DNA of 64,000 nucleotides from Sarcocystis neurona (GCA_000727475.1 KL647288.1:6785414-6849413); one strand, 5' to 3'; counted from the first letter of the stretch, positions 32,478 to 43,890 are shown. Program-made: numbers and translations. The notes: generated by a model not told the origin, from the letters alone.

Positions 32478-35400
32478 ATGCTAAGTGCAGTGCATCCGCA
32501 TCTGGATTGTCATAATATAATACTTTATCCAACTCTAGATATGGTTTCCCCCACATGTTCTTTGTCCAAACACACCTCCACTCACAGCCCGCTTAAGCCA
32601 CAGCAGGCAGTCCAGACTCGTCGAGTCACCGGTGGCGCCGCTTACGATGTTGCCAGTTCCGTTCAGACAACGTTTCCTGTGGTCGACGCTGCTGTTATCC
32701 CTCCGGGGGCCTGCGAGGCATTGCCGGTACAGAAGGCAAAAACGAAGGGCCCTCCTTCCTCTTTAAGCTATTTCAATGGGACAGGAAGCCAGATCAGAGG
32801 CGACGGTTCCGCCTCGAAAGGGATTCGTCGAGCTCAGCCGCTGCGGCACCCGCCGGAGAACTGGACAGGAGAAGAGGCATCTCAGGAGACATGCTTTCAC
32901 CAGGAGGAGACTCGCCTCCAGCAAAAATTTCACACAGGTTCCGAAGGGAATCTCCACGATGCTCAGGCACCCGAAGAAACCGCTCAAGAGCAGGGTACCT
33001 TCCGTCGAGATCATCACGCTTCCTTTGAGTGCGAGGAGACGACAGTGAATGGACTCTTGGTGACACAGAATATGCATGCATCGCCTGAAGCTGCAGGGCA
33101 CGCGGCGCTAACCAATGGTGTCTTTTCCACCCAGATAAATCCGTTCCCATGTCTCTCCTTTTCCCATGGAGCAAGACTTGAAGGCGGTGCTGATCGAATG
33201 CAGGACTGTGCAAGCTCGAAATCTTGCAAAAGCAATCTCCTTCGAAGTGTGTCAGCAGACGTCACCAATGGAAGCTCTTTCGCACTACTTCCTTCAATAT
33301 CGCATTCTCATGAGGGCCACCTAGGGATTTCTGGAACTCAAAAGCACGGCTGCCGAGATTTCCGCGTCGCCGCGAGTAGTCTATTTAGGAACCCGCCTGC
33401 TGGGGAAACCCCTTCAAAACTTGCGGAGAAGAGCCGTGTGTCACACAGGATAGTGCCTTTCGGTAAAGCTCCTAAGAGGAGGGGGGAAAGGGAGAAAAAG
33501 GAACAGGAGGCTAAACTAAAATGCGAGGGGGGGCAGGAGAAAAAAGAAGAGGGAGCTAAAGTAAAATGCGGAGAAGAACAAAACTACGCGGTTGCGGGGA
33601 AAGAACTGTTGGCGAAACGCCTCGCTGGAGATGCGCCGGTTCAAGACGATCTGCATTTATCCGAACAAAAAAGTTCTTTTCACTGTTACGATGAGCGATG
33701 GTGCTTGCAAAGAGGGAAATCGCCAGCAACTTCATCTTCCACAAAAGTGAAACAGGCAACAACCCGCCTTGCTTCTCACTCTCGTGGTTTCACTGGAGCA
33801 CCAGCATTCCCACTGCCCACGAAATATCCGTCTTCACAGACTCTCTTCCTCTGCAGGGAACTGGAGTCAAGGCCACACATCTTCGTGCGCTCCTACAAAA
33901 CTTTCCAGCAAGAGTGTGCAAGGAACTGCCGTCTGCATAAGCCAGAGGACGTCGCATTCGCTGAAGACATCCCGGAAAGTGATTGTCCAAGAGTCTTTCA
34001 GAAGCCAGCTTGGACGGGAGCTCCAGGCGCCTGTATTACACATGATTTCGAGTGCAGCAGCAGCGAATGCGAAGCCTCTCGCGGTATCCAAAGACAGTTC
34101 CCTTTTGCCAGTAAACAATCCCAACTGTATCCGCCGACACCTCACCCGTCAGGCGGGGAAGACTCCAGTTCAGCAGAAAGGAAAGTGCTGGAGAACGAAC
34201 AAAGTTCAGCTGGAGAGGAACATTCACTACGTAGTGGCGGACAAGGTACCGCTCGTTACTTCGCACAGCAAAGTCCAGTTGACACAACTGAAGACGTGGA
34301 GTGCTTTGAAGACACTCGCCAACTTCTTCCTCGCCGCCTTCTCTTAAAACGACTGTTGGGAAGCGGTGCGATGGGACGCGTGTACCTCGTCGAACTAGAC
34401 GAGCGACCCTACGCGGTGAAAATCGCTCTTCAAAGTGACCCCGCTGCCTGCATGTATTTGAAACAGGGGTGGCGCAACCTGGTTCACCTCGAAAAAATAC
34501 ATCGGCGGCGCCTGAGACAAGCCACAAAGCAAACTAAAGCGCCTCGGGCAAAAGGTGGTTACCAGGTGAGCACAGAACAAAGAGACGTGTTACGCTACGA
34601 GTCTGCAAGTAGTGCTCATCAAAAAGCAACACATTCCGGGGGCCGAGAAAAACAAGGCTTACGAGGAATGACTTCTGTGGAGAGTTCTGTAGTCGCGGAA
34701 CAGAGAAGTGCAAAAGACCGGAGAAAAAGCAAGCAGTTCAGCGGGAGCGACCTTTTGGTCCGAGATCGAGGAAACTCACGCGAGAAATCCTCGATCCTCA
34801 CAGGCGAAGTGAAGGAAGACAAAATTGCTGCGACAGTTCACACTGAAAACTTGTTTGGTCTGCATCACGACGTGCAGGAGTTACTGTCGCTTCACACGAA
34901 CCGCGAACACATCAAGGAAGGATGGTCACCAGAGCGCAGACAAGCCATACTAGAAGAGGAAGTTAATGAGAAATGTAAGAGCTTGCAACACAGGGAGAAC
35001 TTCATCCCCATTCCCCCCGCCTTCCGCAGTGGTTCACCTGGGCTGCGTCAGGAAGTACGTCTCTGCCGGAAATCTGGCGTGGGGAATAGTGGAAGAGTGC
35101 CTCACAACGACGGCGGACAAGCACGCTGCGGTGGGCACGACAAAACAGAAAAGCGAGAAAGGTACTTCTGTCGTCCCGTTGCTTTTCTCGAGGGCGACTG
35201 GTTTTGCTTGGACGCACTGCAGCAGGAGGCACCGGCTGCTCTGGCTGCAGCGAACAACCTGAAGAACCTGCACCTGCCGCGAGTGCAGAAGACTTGTGCA
35301 GGGCAGAAGCCGCCTTCGGGTGAGCTAAGGGCAGTAGGACAAGTAACCGCAGCGGTAGGACCTGCTGCATGTTTCGCTTCCCATTCTTCTCGCAACTCCC

Positions 35401-38400
35401 CCCCCATGCGAAAGCATAAACACGGCTGGCAGTCTCCAGTGGAGCAGGACCTCCCGCCTTCTACGTTTGTGGCCGCTCCTGTGCCTGTCTGCGCTTACAT
35501 CATGGAATATATACCAGACGCATGTCAGTTAACTGCTGTAATATGGAATCTCCACAGGTGCCTGGACCCCTCCCACTCTTTGAGGAGAGGCTGTCGTCAC
35601 TCCTTAGTGGCGCAGCGCTTGGTGGAAATAGGCATTCGTGTCGCCGAAGCACACAAATGCATCGCTGCTGAAGCTGGCCTATATTCTTTCGACTTCAATC
35701 CGAAAAACATACTCGTCAGTATAGTGTCTAGGGGCAGAAAGGAGGTTTCCCCGCCGCCTGCTGCTGCGTCCAGCACAAAGAGGGCCGCTCGTTGCAGTGG
35801 TTCCTCTGCTTCTCCCCTCGCAGCAGGTCGATCGACGCGGACGGGGATGAAAGCAACTACACGACAGAAAGAGGAGACGAAAACATCGTGTAATGCTGCA
35901 GTCTTACGATGTGCATCCCCTGCAGTACAACAACAGCAGCATCTGCACCAACGCACGCGGCAACAGCAACAGCAGCAAAAGCAGCTTCACGCGCTTCAAC
36001 AGCACACACAGCAACAGCACACGCAGCAGCAGCATGCTCAGACAAATCTATCCCCAGCAGACATTACGCGTCTGGTGCTCTGTGAACCGCAGGTGTGCTT
36101 CCGTGTTGTCGCCATCGACTTGGACTGCTCCTTGCAAGCTCCCTTTTCGTCTTCCACTGCGGCGCTCCCTGCAAATGCCAACGCAGCAGCTTTAAGCCCT
36201 TCTTCGACGTTTCCTCAAGCGCAAGACGAGCAGGCACCCTTGCTCGACTGGAGCTGCGGTCGTCGTGTGGTGTACTCCTGCCCCCACGTCTCCTCCATAA
36301 CGGCCGCGTACATCATTGCTGTTCTGGCCAAAAATAAGGGAGAAGGACAGTTCACACGAAGTGGCTTGAGCGAGGCGGCCGCGCATGCTGCTCTCTGCTG
36401 CAGGATAGATAGCGAAACCAATTTTCTTCATTATCTGTGGACTCCAACGGAAAGGAGTTCTTGTAGGTATTCAGAAGATGAAGAGCGAGAGACATCTTTG
36501 GACGCAGGAGATCCTGCCTCCCGAACGGGCTCCAGGATGTCGTCTTTTCCTCGTGTGAGGGCTGCTGCACGAGCCTCCGTGGCGATCTCCTGTTCTACGG
36601 AGCATCTACCCCAAAAAGAAGAGGTACAGAGGGCAGAGGATGTCAGCGGCCGCGCTGAGGTGGTAAAAAAATGCGCACTCCAGCCGGCGGAACACCTGCC
36701 GGTGGGCACGAATGACAGGTGTTCTACCTTCTGCGCGTCCTGCATACCGGCAGAGGGTTCTTCCCATATGTACGTACCTGCACACACGCATCCATCTCCC
36801 GCTCCAACAGAAACGTGCGGCTCTCCCCTGTTGTGCGCTTGTCCCCCTGCGTGTACCTCTCCAACCGAGCATACGTCTCCGTTACCAGCTATGCCGTCAC
36901 GAGGCTGCAGCTTCCCTCCACTTCCCACTAGTCACGAAGAGATAGCCATTGCAGGAAGTAGCAGCACTACCTGCAGGGAGGAGACGAAGGGGAACGACCC
37001 GTACCCTCCTACGGCGCGTGCAGAAAACTACAGCGGATGTGTTTGGAGCGGGCAGCCGACTCGCAGAATGCGGGGACAGTTGGTTCATAATCCTGGTACA
37101 ACTGCCGGTAGCAACAACCGCAGCAGCAACAAACAGGGCATCCGGTTGAGCGTGGATGCAGAGGACAGCGGGGACGTCAATGGGCAGGGAGTCAGGAGGA
37201 GAGACACCCAAAGTCACACGAAGAAGGATGTTCAAGCGGCATGCAGCTGTCTGCAGACATCACACTCATATAATACAGCAGTAACACAGGCTCAGCAGCA
37301 AGCAGCGGAGAAGCGAACAGCATTTGCACCACAGCAACAGCAACTGTATTTGCCGTGTTTCTTGTATCCACGTTGGGGGCCGAAAACGCCGCGAGGGATC
37401 TGCCAGAAGGACTACAAAAAGTACGGCGTTAGGTTGGTTGGGCAGCACGTGAATCTACAACTGCTGGCATTCATTCTTTGCGAACTTCTGGATTTCCGCA
37501 GTTTGCATGTAGTCGTGCTACAGCGCTTCGGCTTGGAACTGCGTGCGCTGCATCTTCCCACAGGGATATGCCAGATGTTCTCTGAGCAAGACCAGATCAT
37601 CAGCTGTCTATGCTTCTCTGCCCTCACTCGCATGACAAGCGCTATTATACCTCCTCTACGCCTCCTTTCGCTCGCCTCAGGAAAGCTTTCGCCGTCGCGC
37701 GTGCTGTGCCTCTTTCCTGCAGAATCCGTATATGTGCTACAGCCGGGCTCTGCCGTGCCTTCGCCCTTCGGGATCAGAACAGCCATAACAGCCTGCAGCT
37801 GTCAGCAGGTACAGAAGTTGCAGGACGAAGCGAAGGAAGGGATCAATAGCTCGCCGGAAAAGTCCGGCGGCAGCGAAAAAAAACAGCGAGAGGGATTTGA
37901 CGCTGCTGCGATTAAAAACGAACACCATCTCCTTTCAAGGGAAGAGAAGTGCAGCCCAGGAGAGCCAGCAGTGCACGAGCTTACTCTGAATGCCGCTACG
38001 CCCATTTATTCTGGTGGGAACTGTCCTGCTTTGCTACTGCTGCAGAAGCCTGACACAGAGGAAGGCTTGTTGCTTTTCCCGGCCGCTGCCGCAGAAGGCT
38101 GCAGCTGCAGCTTACATCAGCCGAAGATCGAAGGTCTGCCGAACAGCGGTATAGCGGTTACCGACAATCGCGCCAGCACCAGTGCCAGGAGGGTTAACAG
38201 CACCAGTAGCAGCTCCTCCGCCACAGCAAGGTGGTGCACTATCACGCCGAAGCAAGGACGGCGCGAGCATTCAGGTAAGGGCGAGCGCCGTGGTTGCAGC
38301 CAGGAAGGTAGTCCCAGGAAAGAAGCAGGGAAAAAAGCAGCCGGACAGGATGGATACGGAAAGACGCAGGCAATCCGAGTGCCACAAGGCAAGCACAGCA

Positions 38401-39296
38401 ATCAACGTGGCGGCTGCGTGCAGCCGACTAGAAGTGGTCGTCTCTCTCGCCTGGAACAAGCAAGCCAAAGTCAACATCTTTCTTCGTTTGCACGCTGTTA
38501 TGCAACTACGGCGACGGCGAACAACAGTAAGGAGCGACTTGCAGCAAGAGAAGGACCAGCACCAGGCACGTCAGGACCATCAGGCGCAGTAGCAGCAGCG
38601 GTTGCAGCGAAAGCAGATTCGCGCCCGAGACAAGCTGGGCAACAACGCGCACAGCCAGGGACTCAGCATGGTGGGTCCAAAGGAGGATACAGACCTGAAG
38701 CGTGTCTTCAGTCTCCCGCAGTGCTGCAGGGGCTGCAAGAGGAGTGGAAGAAAGGAGGGTGCAGGACACAGCAACAGGCAGAAGTGAACCATTCGACTGA
38801 AGGTTTATCCTTTGGCGTGTGCGTGGGAAACCAGAGACTAGGCGAGCTTGCGCCCGCTTTTGTTGCAGAAACGCAGGAAGCTCCGAGGACACCCGATGCA
38901 GTGCGTAATAGAATGGAGATAATGCCTTCAGGTCTCTTTTCTTTCGAAATGCTTAGATACCAGCAGCAGCTGCACCAAGAGCAGCTGCAGCAAGAACAGC
39001 AACAGAAGGTGCGGCGCCTAACGCCAGAAGATGTGTCACGCATGAGCGTATGGGATAAGGTAGAGCAGTTACCAGCATTGAATCCCCAGGATTTCCTTCC
39101 GCCTGTCCACCTCTTCGGCACGGCCTGCATGCAAGAAATTGCTGCACTTAACGCCGTGCTCTTGCAGTTTCTCGATCCTCATCCTTTCTTCACTCTCCGG
39201 TACTCCTCGTCAACAAGTGCCTTTGACAGCATCATAAACGCCCTCAGGCAACTCAAACGGCGTCTTGAGTCTCTTCGAGAGGAGGCATATAGCTGA
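32478..39296 (+). CDS. Giant atypical protein-kinase-like protein, 2272 aa
   Basis: One uninterrupted frame from ATG 32478; a second ATG at residue 22 is an alternative start. Residues 1-610 have no signal peptide and no domain, with a charged tandem repeat near 338-368 (two ~16-residue units ending in AKLKC and AKVKC). The kinase core begins at about 618: a glycine loop (LLGSGAMGRVYLVELDERPY; G628) and the ATP-binding Lys648 in AVKIA. After about 340 inserted residues come a hinge-like CAYIMEYIPD and a catalytic loop GLYSFDFNPKNILV (Asp1072, Asn1077). The HRD motif reads SFD and the DxK lysine is Asn. After a Gln-rich insert, the DFG position reads AIDLDCS (Asp1214, Asp1216). A possible F-helix region (HVNLQLLAFILCELLDF) lies some 400 residues later. 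The last ~90 residues are helical. It resembles coccidian lineage-specific kinases in having large inserts; family and activity are undecided. Confidence 0.85.
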   Translation: MLSAVHPHLDCHNIILYPTLDMVSPTCSLSKHTSTHSPLKPQQAVQTRRVTGGAAYDVASSVQTTFPVVDAAVIPPGACEALPVQKAKTKGPPSSLSYFNGTGSQIRGDGSASKGIRRAQPLRHPPENWTGEEASQETCFHQEETRLQQKFHTGSEGNLHDAQAPEETAQEQGTFRRDHHASFECEETTVNGLLVTQNMHASPEAAGHAALTNGVFSTQINPFPCLSFSHGARLEGGADRMQDCASSKSCKSNLLRSVSADVTNGSSFALLPSISHSHEGHLGISGTQKHGCRDFRVAASSLFRNPPAGETPSKLAEKSRVSHRIVPFGKAPKRRGEREKKEQEAKLKCEGGQEKKEEGAKVKCGEEQNYAVAGKELLAKRLAGDAPVQDDLHLSEQKSSFHCYDERWCLQRGKSPATSSSTKVKQATTRLASHSRGFTGAPAFPLPTKYPSSQTLFLCRELESRPHIFVRSYKTFQQECARNCRLHKPEDVAFAEDIPESDCPRVFQKPAWTGAPGACITHDFECSSSECEASRGIQRQFPFASKQSQLYPPTPHPSGGEDSSSAERKVLENEQSSAGEEHSLRSGGQGTARYFAQQSPVDTTEDVECFEDTRQLLPRRLLLKRLLGSGAMGRVYLVELDERPYAVKIALQSDPAACMYLKQGWRNLVHLEKIHRRRLRQATKQTKAPRAKGGYQVSTEQRDVLRYESASSAHQKATHSGGREKQGLRGMTSVESSVVAEQRSAKDRRKSKQFSGSDLLVRDRGNSREKSSILTGEVKEDKIAATVHTENLFGLHHDVQELLSLHTNREHIKEGWSPERRQAILEEEVNEKCKSLQHRENFIPIPPAFRSGSPGLRQEVRLCRKSGVGNSGRVPHNDGGQARCGGHDKTEKRERYFCRPVAFLEGDWFCLDALQQEAPAALAAANNLKNLHLPRVQKTCAGQKPPSGELRAVGQVTAAVGPAACFASHSSRNSPPMRKHKHGWQSPVEQDLPPSTFVAAPVPVCAYIMEYIPDACQLTAVIWNLHRCLDPSHSLRRGCRHSLVAQRLVEIGIRVAEAHKCIAAEAGLYSFDFNPKNILVSIVSRGRKEVSPPPAAASSTKRAARCSGSSASPLAAGRSTRTGMKATTRQKEETKTSCNAAVLRCASPAVQQQQHLHQRTRQQQQQQKQLHALQQHTQQQHTQQQHAQTNLSPADITRLVLCEPQVCFRVVAIDLDCSLQAPFSSSTAALPANANAAALSPSSTFPQAQDEQAPLLDWSCGRRVVYSCPHVSSITAAYIIAVLAKNKGEGQFTRSGLSEAAAHAALCCRIDSETNFLHYLWTPTERSSCRYSEDEERETSLDAGDPASRTGSRMSSFPRVRAAARASVAISCSTEHLPQKEEVQRAEDVSGRAEVVKKCALQPAEHLPVGTNDRCSTFCASCIPAEGSSHMYVPAHTHPSPAPTETCGSPLLCACPPACTSPTEHTSPLPAMPSRGCSFPPLPTSHEEIAIAGSSSTTCREETKGNDPYPPTARAENYSGCVWSGQPTRRMRGQLVHNPGTTAGSNNRSSNKQGIRLSVDAEDSGDVNGQGVRRRDTQSHTKKDVQAACSCLQTSHSYNTAVTQAQQQAAEKRTAFAPQQQQLYLPCFLYPRWGPKTPRGICQKDYKKYGVRLVGQHVNLQLLAFILCELLDFRSLHVVVLQRFGLELRALHLPTGICQMFSEQDQIISCLCFSALTRMTSAIIPPLRLLSLASGKLSPSRVLCLFPAESVYVLQPGSAVPSPFGIRTAITACSCQQVQKLQDEAKEGINSSPEKSGGSEKKQREGFDAAAIKNEHHLLSREEKCSPGEPAVHELTLNAATPIYSGGNCPALLLLQKPDTEEGLLLFPAAAAEGCSCSLHQPKIEGLPNSGIAVTDNRASTSARRVNSTSSSSSATARWCTITPKQGRREHSGKGERRGCSQEGSPRKEAGKKAAGQDGYGKTQAIRVPQGKHSNQRGGCVQPTRSGRLSRLEQASQSQHLSSFARCYATTATANNSKERLAAREGPAPGTSGPSGAVAAAVAAKADSRPRQAGQQRAQPGTQHGGSKGGYRPEACLQSPAVLQGLQEEWKKGGCRTQQQAEVNHSTEGLSFGVCVGNQRLGELAPAFVAETQEAPRTPDAVRNRMEIMPSGLFSFEMLRYQQQLHQEQLQQEQQQKVRRLTPEDVSRMSVWDKVEQLPALNPQDFLPPVHLFGTACMQEIAALNAVLLQFLDPHPFFTLRYSSSTSAFDSIINALRQLKRRLESLREEAYS

Positions 39297-40172
39297 AGGG
39301 CCTCGGTAAAAACTGATCGCTGGTGCGACAGCAGTTACATCAATGCTTCTCACAACAGTCACGCATGCTTCGGCAGGGGCGCTGACAGAAATACTGTACA
39401 CCCTACCAGAAGAGAGCTGTGCCGTGCGGCCCGCCGACAACGCCGCCAGAGTTCAACTGCTTCATATTCGACGATCCACGTGAGCACTACCAGCAGGTTG
39501 TCACGGTTGCTGATTGCATGCGTCAAGCGGCAAACATGGGAATGCACGTATGGCAGTTTCAGTGAGTACACGCTACGCAAGGTGTGCAACAATACATGAA
39601 AGAACTAGCAAAACCAAGATAGCGATGCATCGGCACAGCAAACTTTGTAGACGCCCGCAGGAGATAGTAGGAATAAAGGACGGTTCCGCAGACTTGAACT
39701 GTTAACAATCGAGGCCAATCGGAACACGGGAATGGAACACGGTCGATACATGCAAAACTTTGGAGTGACCGATACGGATCTTCACACTCGTGTGTGCTTA
39801 CGCGAAGCAACGGAAACATCAAACGTTCACGACACAGGTGTACGTAAATCGACTGGTACACACGCCATCAAAAGAGCAACAGGAAAGAAGAACCACGTTT
39901 TACAATTGGGACGTTAATTTGGAGGTAGAGCACTCGGAATGGAAGGAATGGACCAGAGCGAAGCTGTCTATTCACGCACGGCAGATCTGAGTAGTTACGA
40001 ATACTCTTTCCTCTACAGCAGTCTACTACCTCACAAAGAAATTACACTCCACTGCGTCTCTGACCAGCAGAAGAATACACGACAGTGAGAGACAAGGGAG
40101 GCAAACCACCACTTTTCTTCTTGCGCTTGTGCTTCCAAGTCCACAGAGATTCATGCATGCACACCAGTACAG

Positions 40173-40290
40173 GCGTCTGCAGATGTGTTTTAACGTGTAC
40201 CAGCACAAAAGGGTGAATGGAAGACTTCTCTGCGTCTGCAGCTGTGGTTTAATGTGTACCAAAAGGAAAGAGTAAATGGGAGACTTCTGT
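40173..40290. repeat. Two tandem copies of a 59-bp unit
   Basis: Copies start at 40173 and 40232 with GCGTCTGCAG; both contain TGTACC and end with GGAAGACTTCTC or GGGAGACTTCTG. They are diverged at about one base in five. Confidence 0.85.
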
Positions 40291-41958
40291 AAACCGAATC
40301 CTCATGCAGTTGCAGCCGATGCAGATGCACGCCTGCGACAAACAGTTTTTCCCTTCGACTTAACCTCTGCGTTTTTGTACACCTCCGCCAGCCATATTCG
40401 TTTATCAGTAGACACGTGTAAACTCTCCGATACCATTTCATGCAACAAACGTGACAACACTAGCTTCGGTGACACTTCTCTTTCCGACATGTTTTAATGT
40501 GCGTGTGCCGCCTCGGAATGCACGCACGCACAGAAGTGCTAGTACACGTACAAACTACGCATCGCAAGTGTGTACACCTGCAGCTTACATCAGCGAGCTG
40601 CAAGGGTGTATTTACTCGTGCTTGTCTACGCGTACATCGGCTACAGCAGGGGGCGTTGATCGCACGCTCTCCACATCAGTGCACAAGTACGCCTTTTACA
40701 GCCGCAAGGTTCACGTCAAGTTCGCACGAAATAGGGGCGTACGCATGCCGCACGCATCTATGTATTCTCAGGAGGCTGCAGGTACAAAGGCACCCTAGCA
40801 AGAAAATCATACTCACACATATATACATATATATATATATAAGTATCACCGACTCGGGTAGGCTACAAATGTAAATTTCTCACCAAAGGTGCATACGTGG
40901 ACACTTTTAACTGTCGCCGATGGCTTCTTTGCAAGGTCAGACTAATCTGGAAACAGCATCTGCACCAGGCCTGCATTTCAGCAGCCAAGAACGAGGCTGG
41001 CCAACTGTCTTAAGATGCGCAGTCGTCAACAGTAAAACTGCTGAAAATCCTGCAAGAAGTGTACATGAATTTCTATAGACGTGCATGCAGTTGCGACAGT
41101 TGCACCTGTATATATGCTTGTATGGTGCCCCTATCAGAAGTGGCGGCAAAAATATTCCACGGACGCAAAGAGTCATACACGCGCACGTCCGCGTCTCGAT
41201 AAATTATGCAGCAGACTTCTGTCCTTTTCCGTCGACGTGTACAAGCATTGTTGCATGTGATCGGGACTCCACACTTGAGCAGCGTTGAGAGGTTTTCGAA
41301 ATCTGCTATGTGTGACAGTGTGCTAGACGTCCGTCTGCAGACTTGCCCGTCTATGCCGAAGTGGTTTTTCTGTACTGCGATCCTCTCCCGCCCTCTACTG
41401 CTCCGCAGCCGTAGGATACACACAGACAGCTACACAATCACGGTTTCTGAGCAAGCACATGCCATACTTACAAGTAACGCTGTGCACTTCTGAAGTAGAC
41501 GTACTCAGACAGCAACATTTTTCGTGCACAAGTACACACAAGGTACGCTGTGTACGCCTGGAGGAGTCGTCGTCAGCAACTGTTTCTTGTAGCTGCCCCT
41601 TCCTGCGTCCCGGACAACAACATCGAATAGGGGACGCAGATCCGGTAGCAGATACGAAGGGCACACAGTGATGCTTTGTTTGTTTACTGCTTTAACACTG
41701 AATTCCTGCGTCGTTGAGCAAGTCAGGAAATCTGCGCACGGCGGCATCAAACGCAACCCACGCCCAACATCAAGGACATACCCCACGGCATTTACACGCA
41801 TGGAAGTATGCGTACGGATTGTTCGAGACACACCACTGAGTTTCTTTTCAAATTCATTGTGAACATGCGTTTCGCGATTTGTACATTAGCATCTACAGAA
41901 CTGATGACCTCTCTCACGTTTAACTATATATTCATCATCGTGTACGAGCACGTACAAG

Positions 41959-41999
41959 GGTGTGTGTGTGTGTGTGTATGTGTGTGTGTGTGTGTGTGC
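41959..41999. repeat. (GT)n microsatellite
   Basis: About 41 bp of GT dinucleotides with one AT interruption. Confidence 0.95.
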
Positions 42000-42157
42000 G
42001 TTTTTACGTATGCCATAACTCAGATGTGTGAAGGGCTTCTCAATCACTTGACCGAGCCGTGTAGACTGTCACTTCCTAATCAATAGGACTTCACAGCTTT
42101 CACGTTACAGCACGCAAGTTTTGAAGTTTCTGCCATTAAATTCTGTATCACGGCGAA

Positions 42158-42895
42158 TTAGCAACCGCAAATTTGAATGCTTTCCACCAGCTCCCCACCA
42201 GCAGCAAAAAGGCCAGCCATCAGCAAAACGGGATTCAAGCAGTCCACCATCTTTGACCCGGACCCTTCCTCGGTCAGATATGCAGCACTCTTTCCCTTTC
42301 CCTCCGCTTCCGTTGCCTGGTCCACGTCTGCCTGTCGTGCTTCATCGGCCTCTGCGTCGTTTTTTACAGAAAAGCAGCATCGGGGGAAGGTGACACTGGG
42401 TTGTAGAGAGCGCGCGAGAAACAGAGAAAAACCTCCACTGTGAGCACGTGGAATGTTCAGTTTGACGCCGATAGCAACCGGCATCCCACCCCCTTGCAAA
42501 GCACCCTTAAGTGGGTTATATGCAAGAGATAAAGCGGAGCGCACGCCGAGGAGCGTGGGATCCGAAGCACAGAAGGTGGCTTCGTTGCCAGTCCACACGC
42601 TACACAGTAGCTCCCGCAGAAACCGGAGGAAAACGAACCTCCTCACGTAAGACGGGCTAAACAGCATTCGTGCCCCTGGTTGGCTGGTGTTCCCCATCTC
42701 CCCCACATGGTGCTGGCTGCTTGTTGCTGCACGCAGCAGCAGCTGGGCAACAGCAGCAGCTTCTCCGCCACCGAAGGAGACAGAAGCTACGCAAGCCGGC
42801 AACGCAGTGGGGCGAAAGTCATTTGCATAACGTTTTTTGGTGCGTTTGGTATCTGTCACTGAGAGGTCCTTCCTCAGAAAGAGGACAAAATCCAT
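42158..42895 (-). CDS. Hypothetical protein, 245 aa
   Basis: A minus-strand frame open from beyond 43000 to TGA at 42158-42160. The first ATG is at 42895, but a TGCAACAG acceptor near 43 kb could add an upstream exon in the same frame. The N-terminal half is basic and hydrophobic (VRRFVFLRFLRELLCSVW). The middle has a Gly-rich ALQGGGMPVAIGVKLNIPRA stretch. The C-terminal 70 residues are acidic (KNDAEADEARQADVDQATEA) and end with a hydrophobic segment and VESIQICGC. No family recognised. It lies just downstream of the NOL6-like gene on the same strand, but its sequence does not match the NOL6 C terminus, so I treat it as separate. Confidence 0.45.
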   Translation of the reverse strand: MDFVLFLRKDLSVTDTKRTKKRYANDFRPTALPACVASVSFGGGEAAAVAQLLLRAATSSQHHVGEMGNTSQPGARMLFSPSYVRRFVFLRFLRELLCSVWTGNEATFCASDPTLLGVRSALSLAYNPLKGALQGGGMPVAIGVKLNIPRAHSGGFSLFLARSLQPSVTFPRCCFSVKNDAEADEARQADVDQATEAEGKGKSAAYLTEEGSGSKMVDCLNPVLLMAGLFAAGGELVESIQICGC

Positions 42896-43554
42896 AGATG
42901 ACCATTCGCTGAAAGAAAAGATGTCTTTCCAAACGGTAGACGCCAGGGAGGGGCAGAAAGGGACCTGCACGATGCTGGCGAGAGCGGACCTGTTGCAAGC
43001 ACGGAAATACGAGGACAAATACGCAATACACAAACATCTTCAGCACACGCAAGTGAAACGACGATACGCGCACAGAGAGAGATAGGAACTATGTACGTGA
43101 AAGGCGTACCAAGACATCCACGTACGTACGTATACCCAAAGTCCATATATCAACAGTTCACCACCAAAAATACGTACGCAACCCCGTGCTACAATGTATA
43201 CACCGGCGAAACGAAGAAAAGGAAGAAAGCAACGACAAGTAGTTTTCACATACTGTAGAAACACATATAAAATAGAGACGACAACGTGCGCCGCGCTTGA
43301 CATGATATCCGTGTGGTACTCCCAGGAAAGTATGTTCGGAGTACGTTCGCAAGCTGGGACTCACAGACAGGAGGGGAGTGCCAACGCATCGCGACCCTGT
43401 GTTGCGAAGTCGCTCGCTCAACATAGGCTACGGTGCATTTTACCACAGGTACACACAAACAACAGGAGACTCCCACTTGCCACTTCGACGCTGCTGCGGC
43501 GTCTCTCGATCAGCACAAGCTGGCGGTGCATTTCACCATAGAAGTACACCAACT

Positions 43555-43890
43555 TGTTTTCCCCGAGCAAACGCCACCTGCTGACGAAAAGGGGAATTTC
43601 AGTTGAATATATATATGTAGACACTTGTCTTTTCTAGCATGCTGAGTTGTCTTCCCCGAGCTGAAGACATCTAAGAGAAAAAAAGGAATCTGAGTTAAAT
43701 ATGAATACACACATTTAGACGTGGCTTCTATTACACAATGTTACGTATGAACATATACAATCACGTATGGTTCTAGCATACTGAGTTGTCTTTCCTGAGC
43801 ATAAGGCATCTAAGAATAAAAGAAGAATCTCAGTTAAGTATAAATATATACCTTTACGTATGGTTTCTACTACATAATGTTACATACTGC
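43555..43890. repeat. Diverged tandem repeat, ~139-bp unit, about 2.5 copies
   Basis: Units start at 43634 and 43773 with CTAGCAT[G/A]CTGAGTTGTCTT and share the block around CATCTAAGA and ATCTSAGTTAA. A truncated older copy is visible at 43555-43633. Confidence 0.85.

Larger units (their letters stand above)
39297..42157. other. Intergenic DNA, no gene seen
   Basis: Contains short tandem repeats (40173-40290), a TA run near 40.83 kb and a GT run at 41959-41999. The open frames are short and show no domain. It holds the 3' flank of the kinase gene and the 3' flank of the minus-strand ORF at 42158. Confidence 0.6.
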
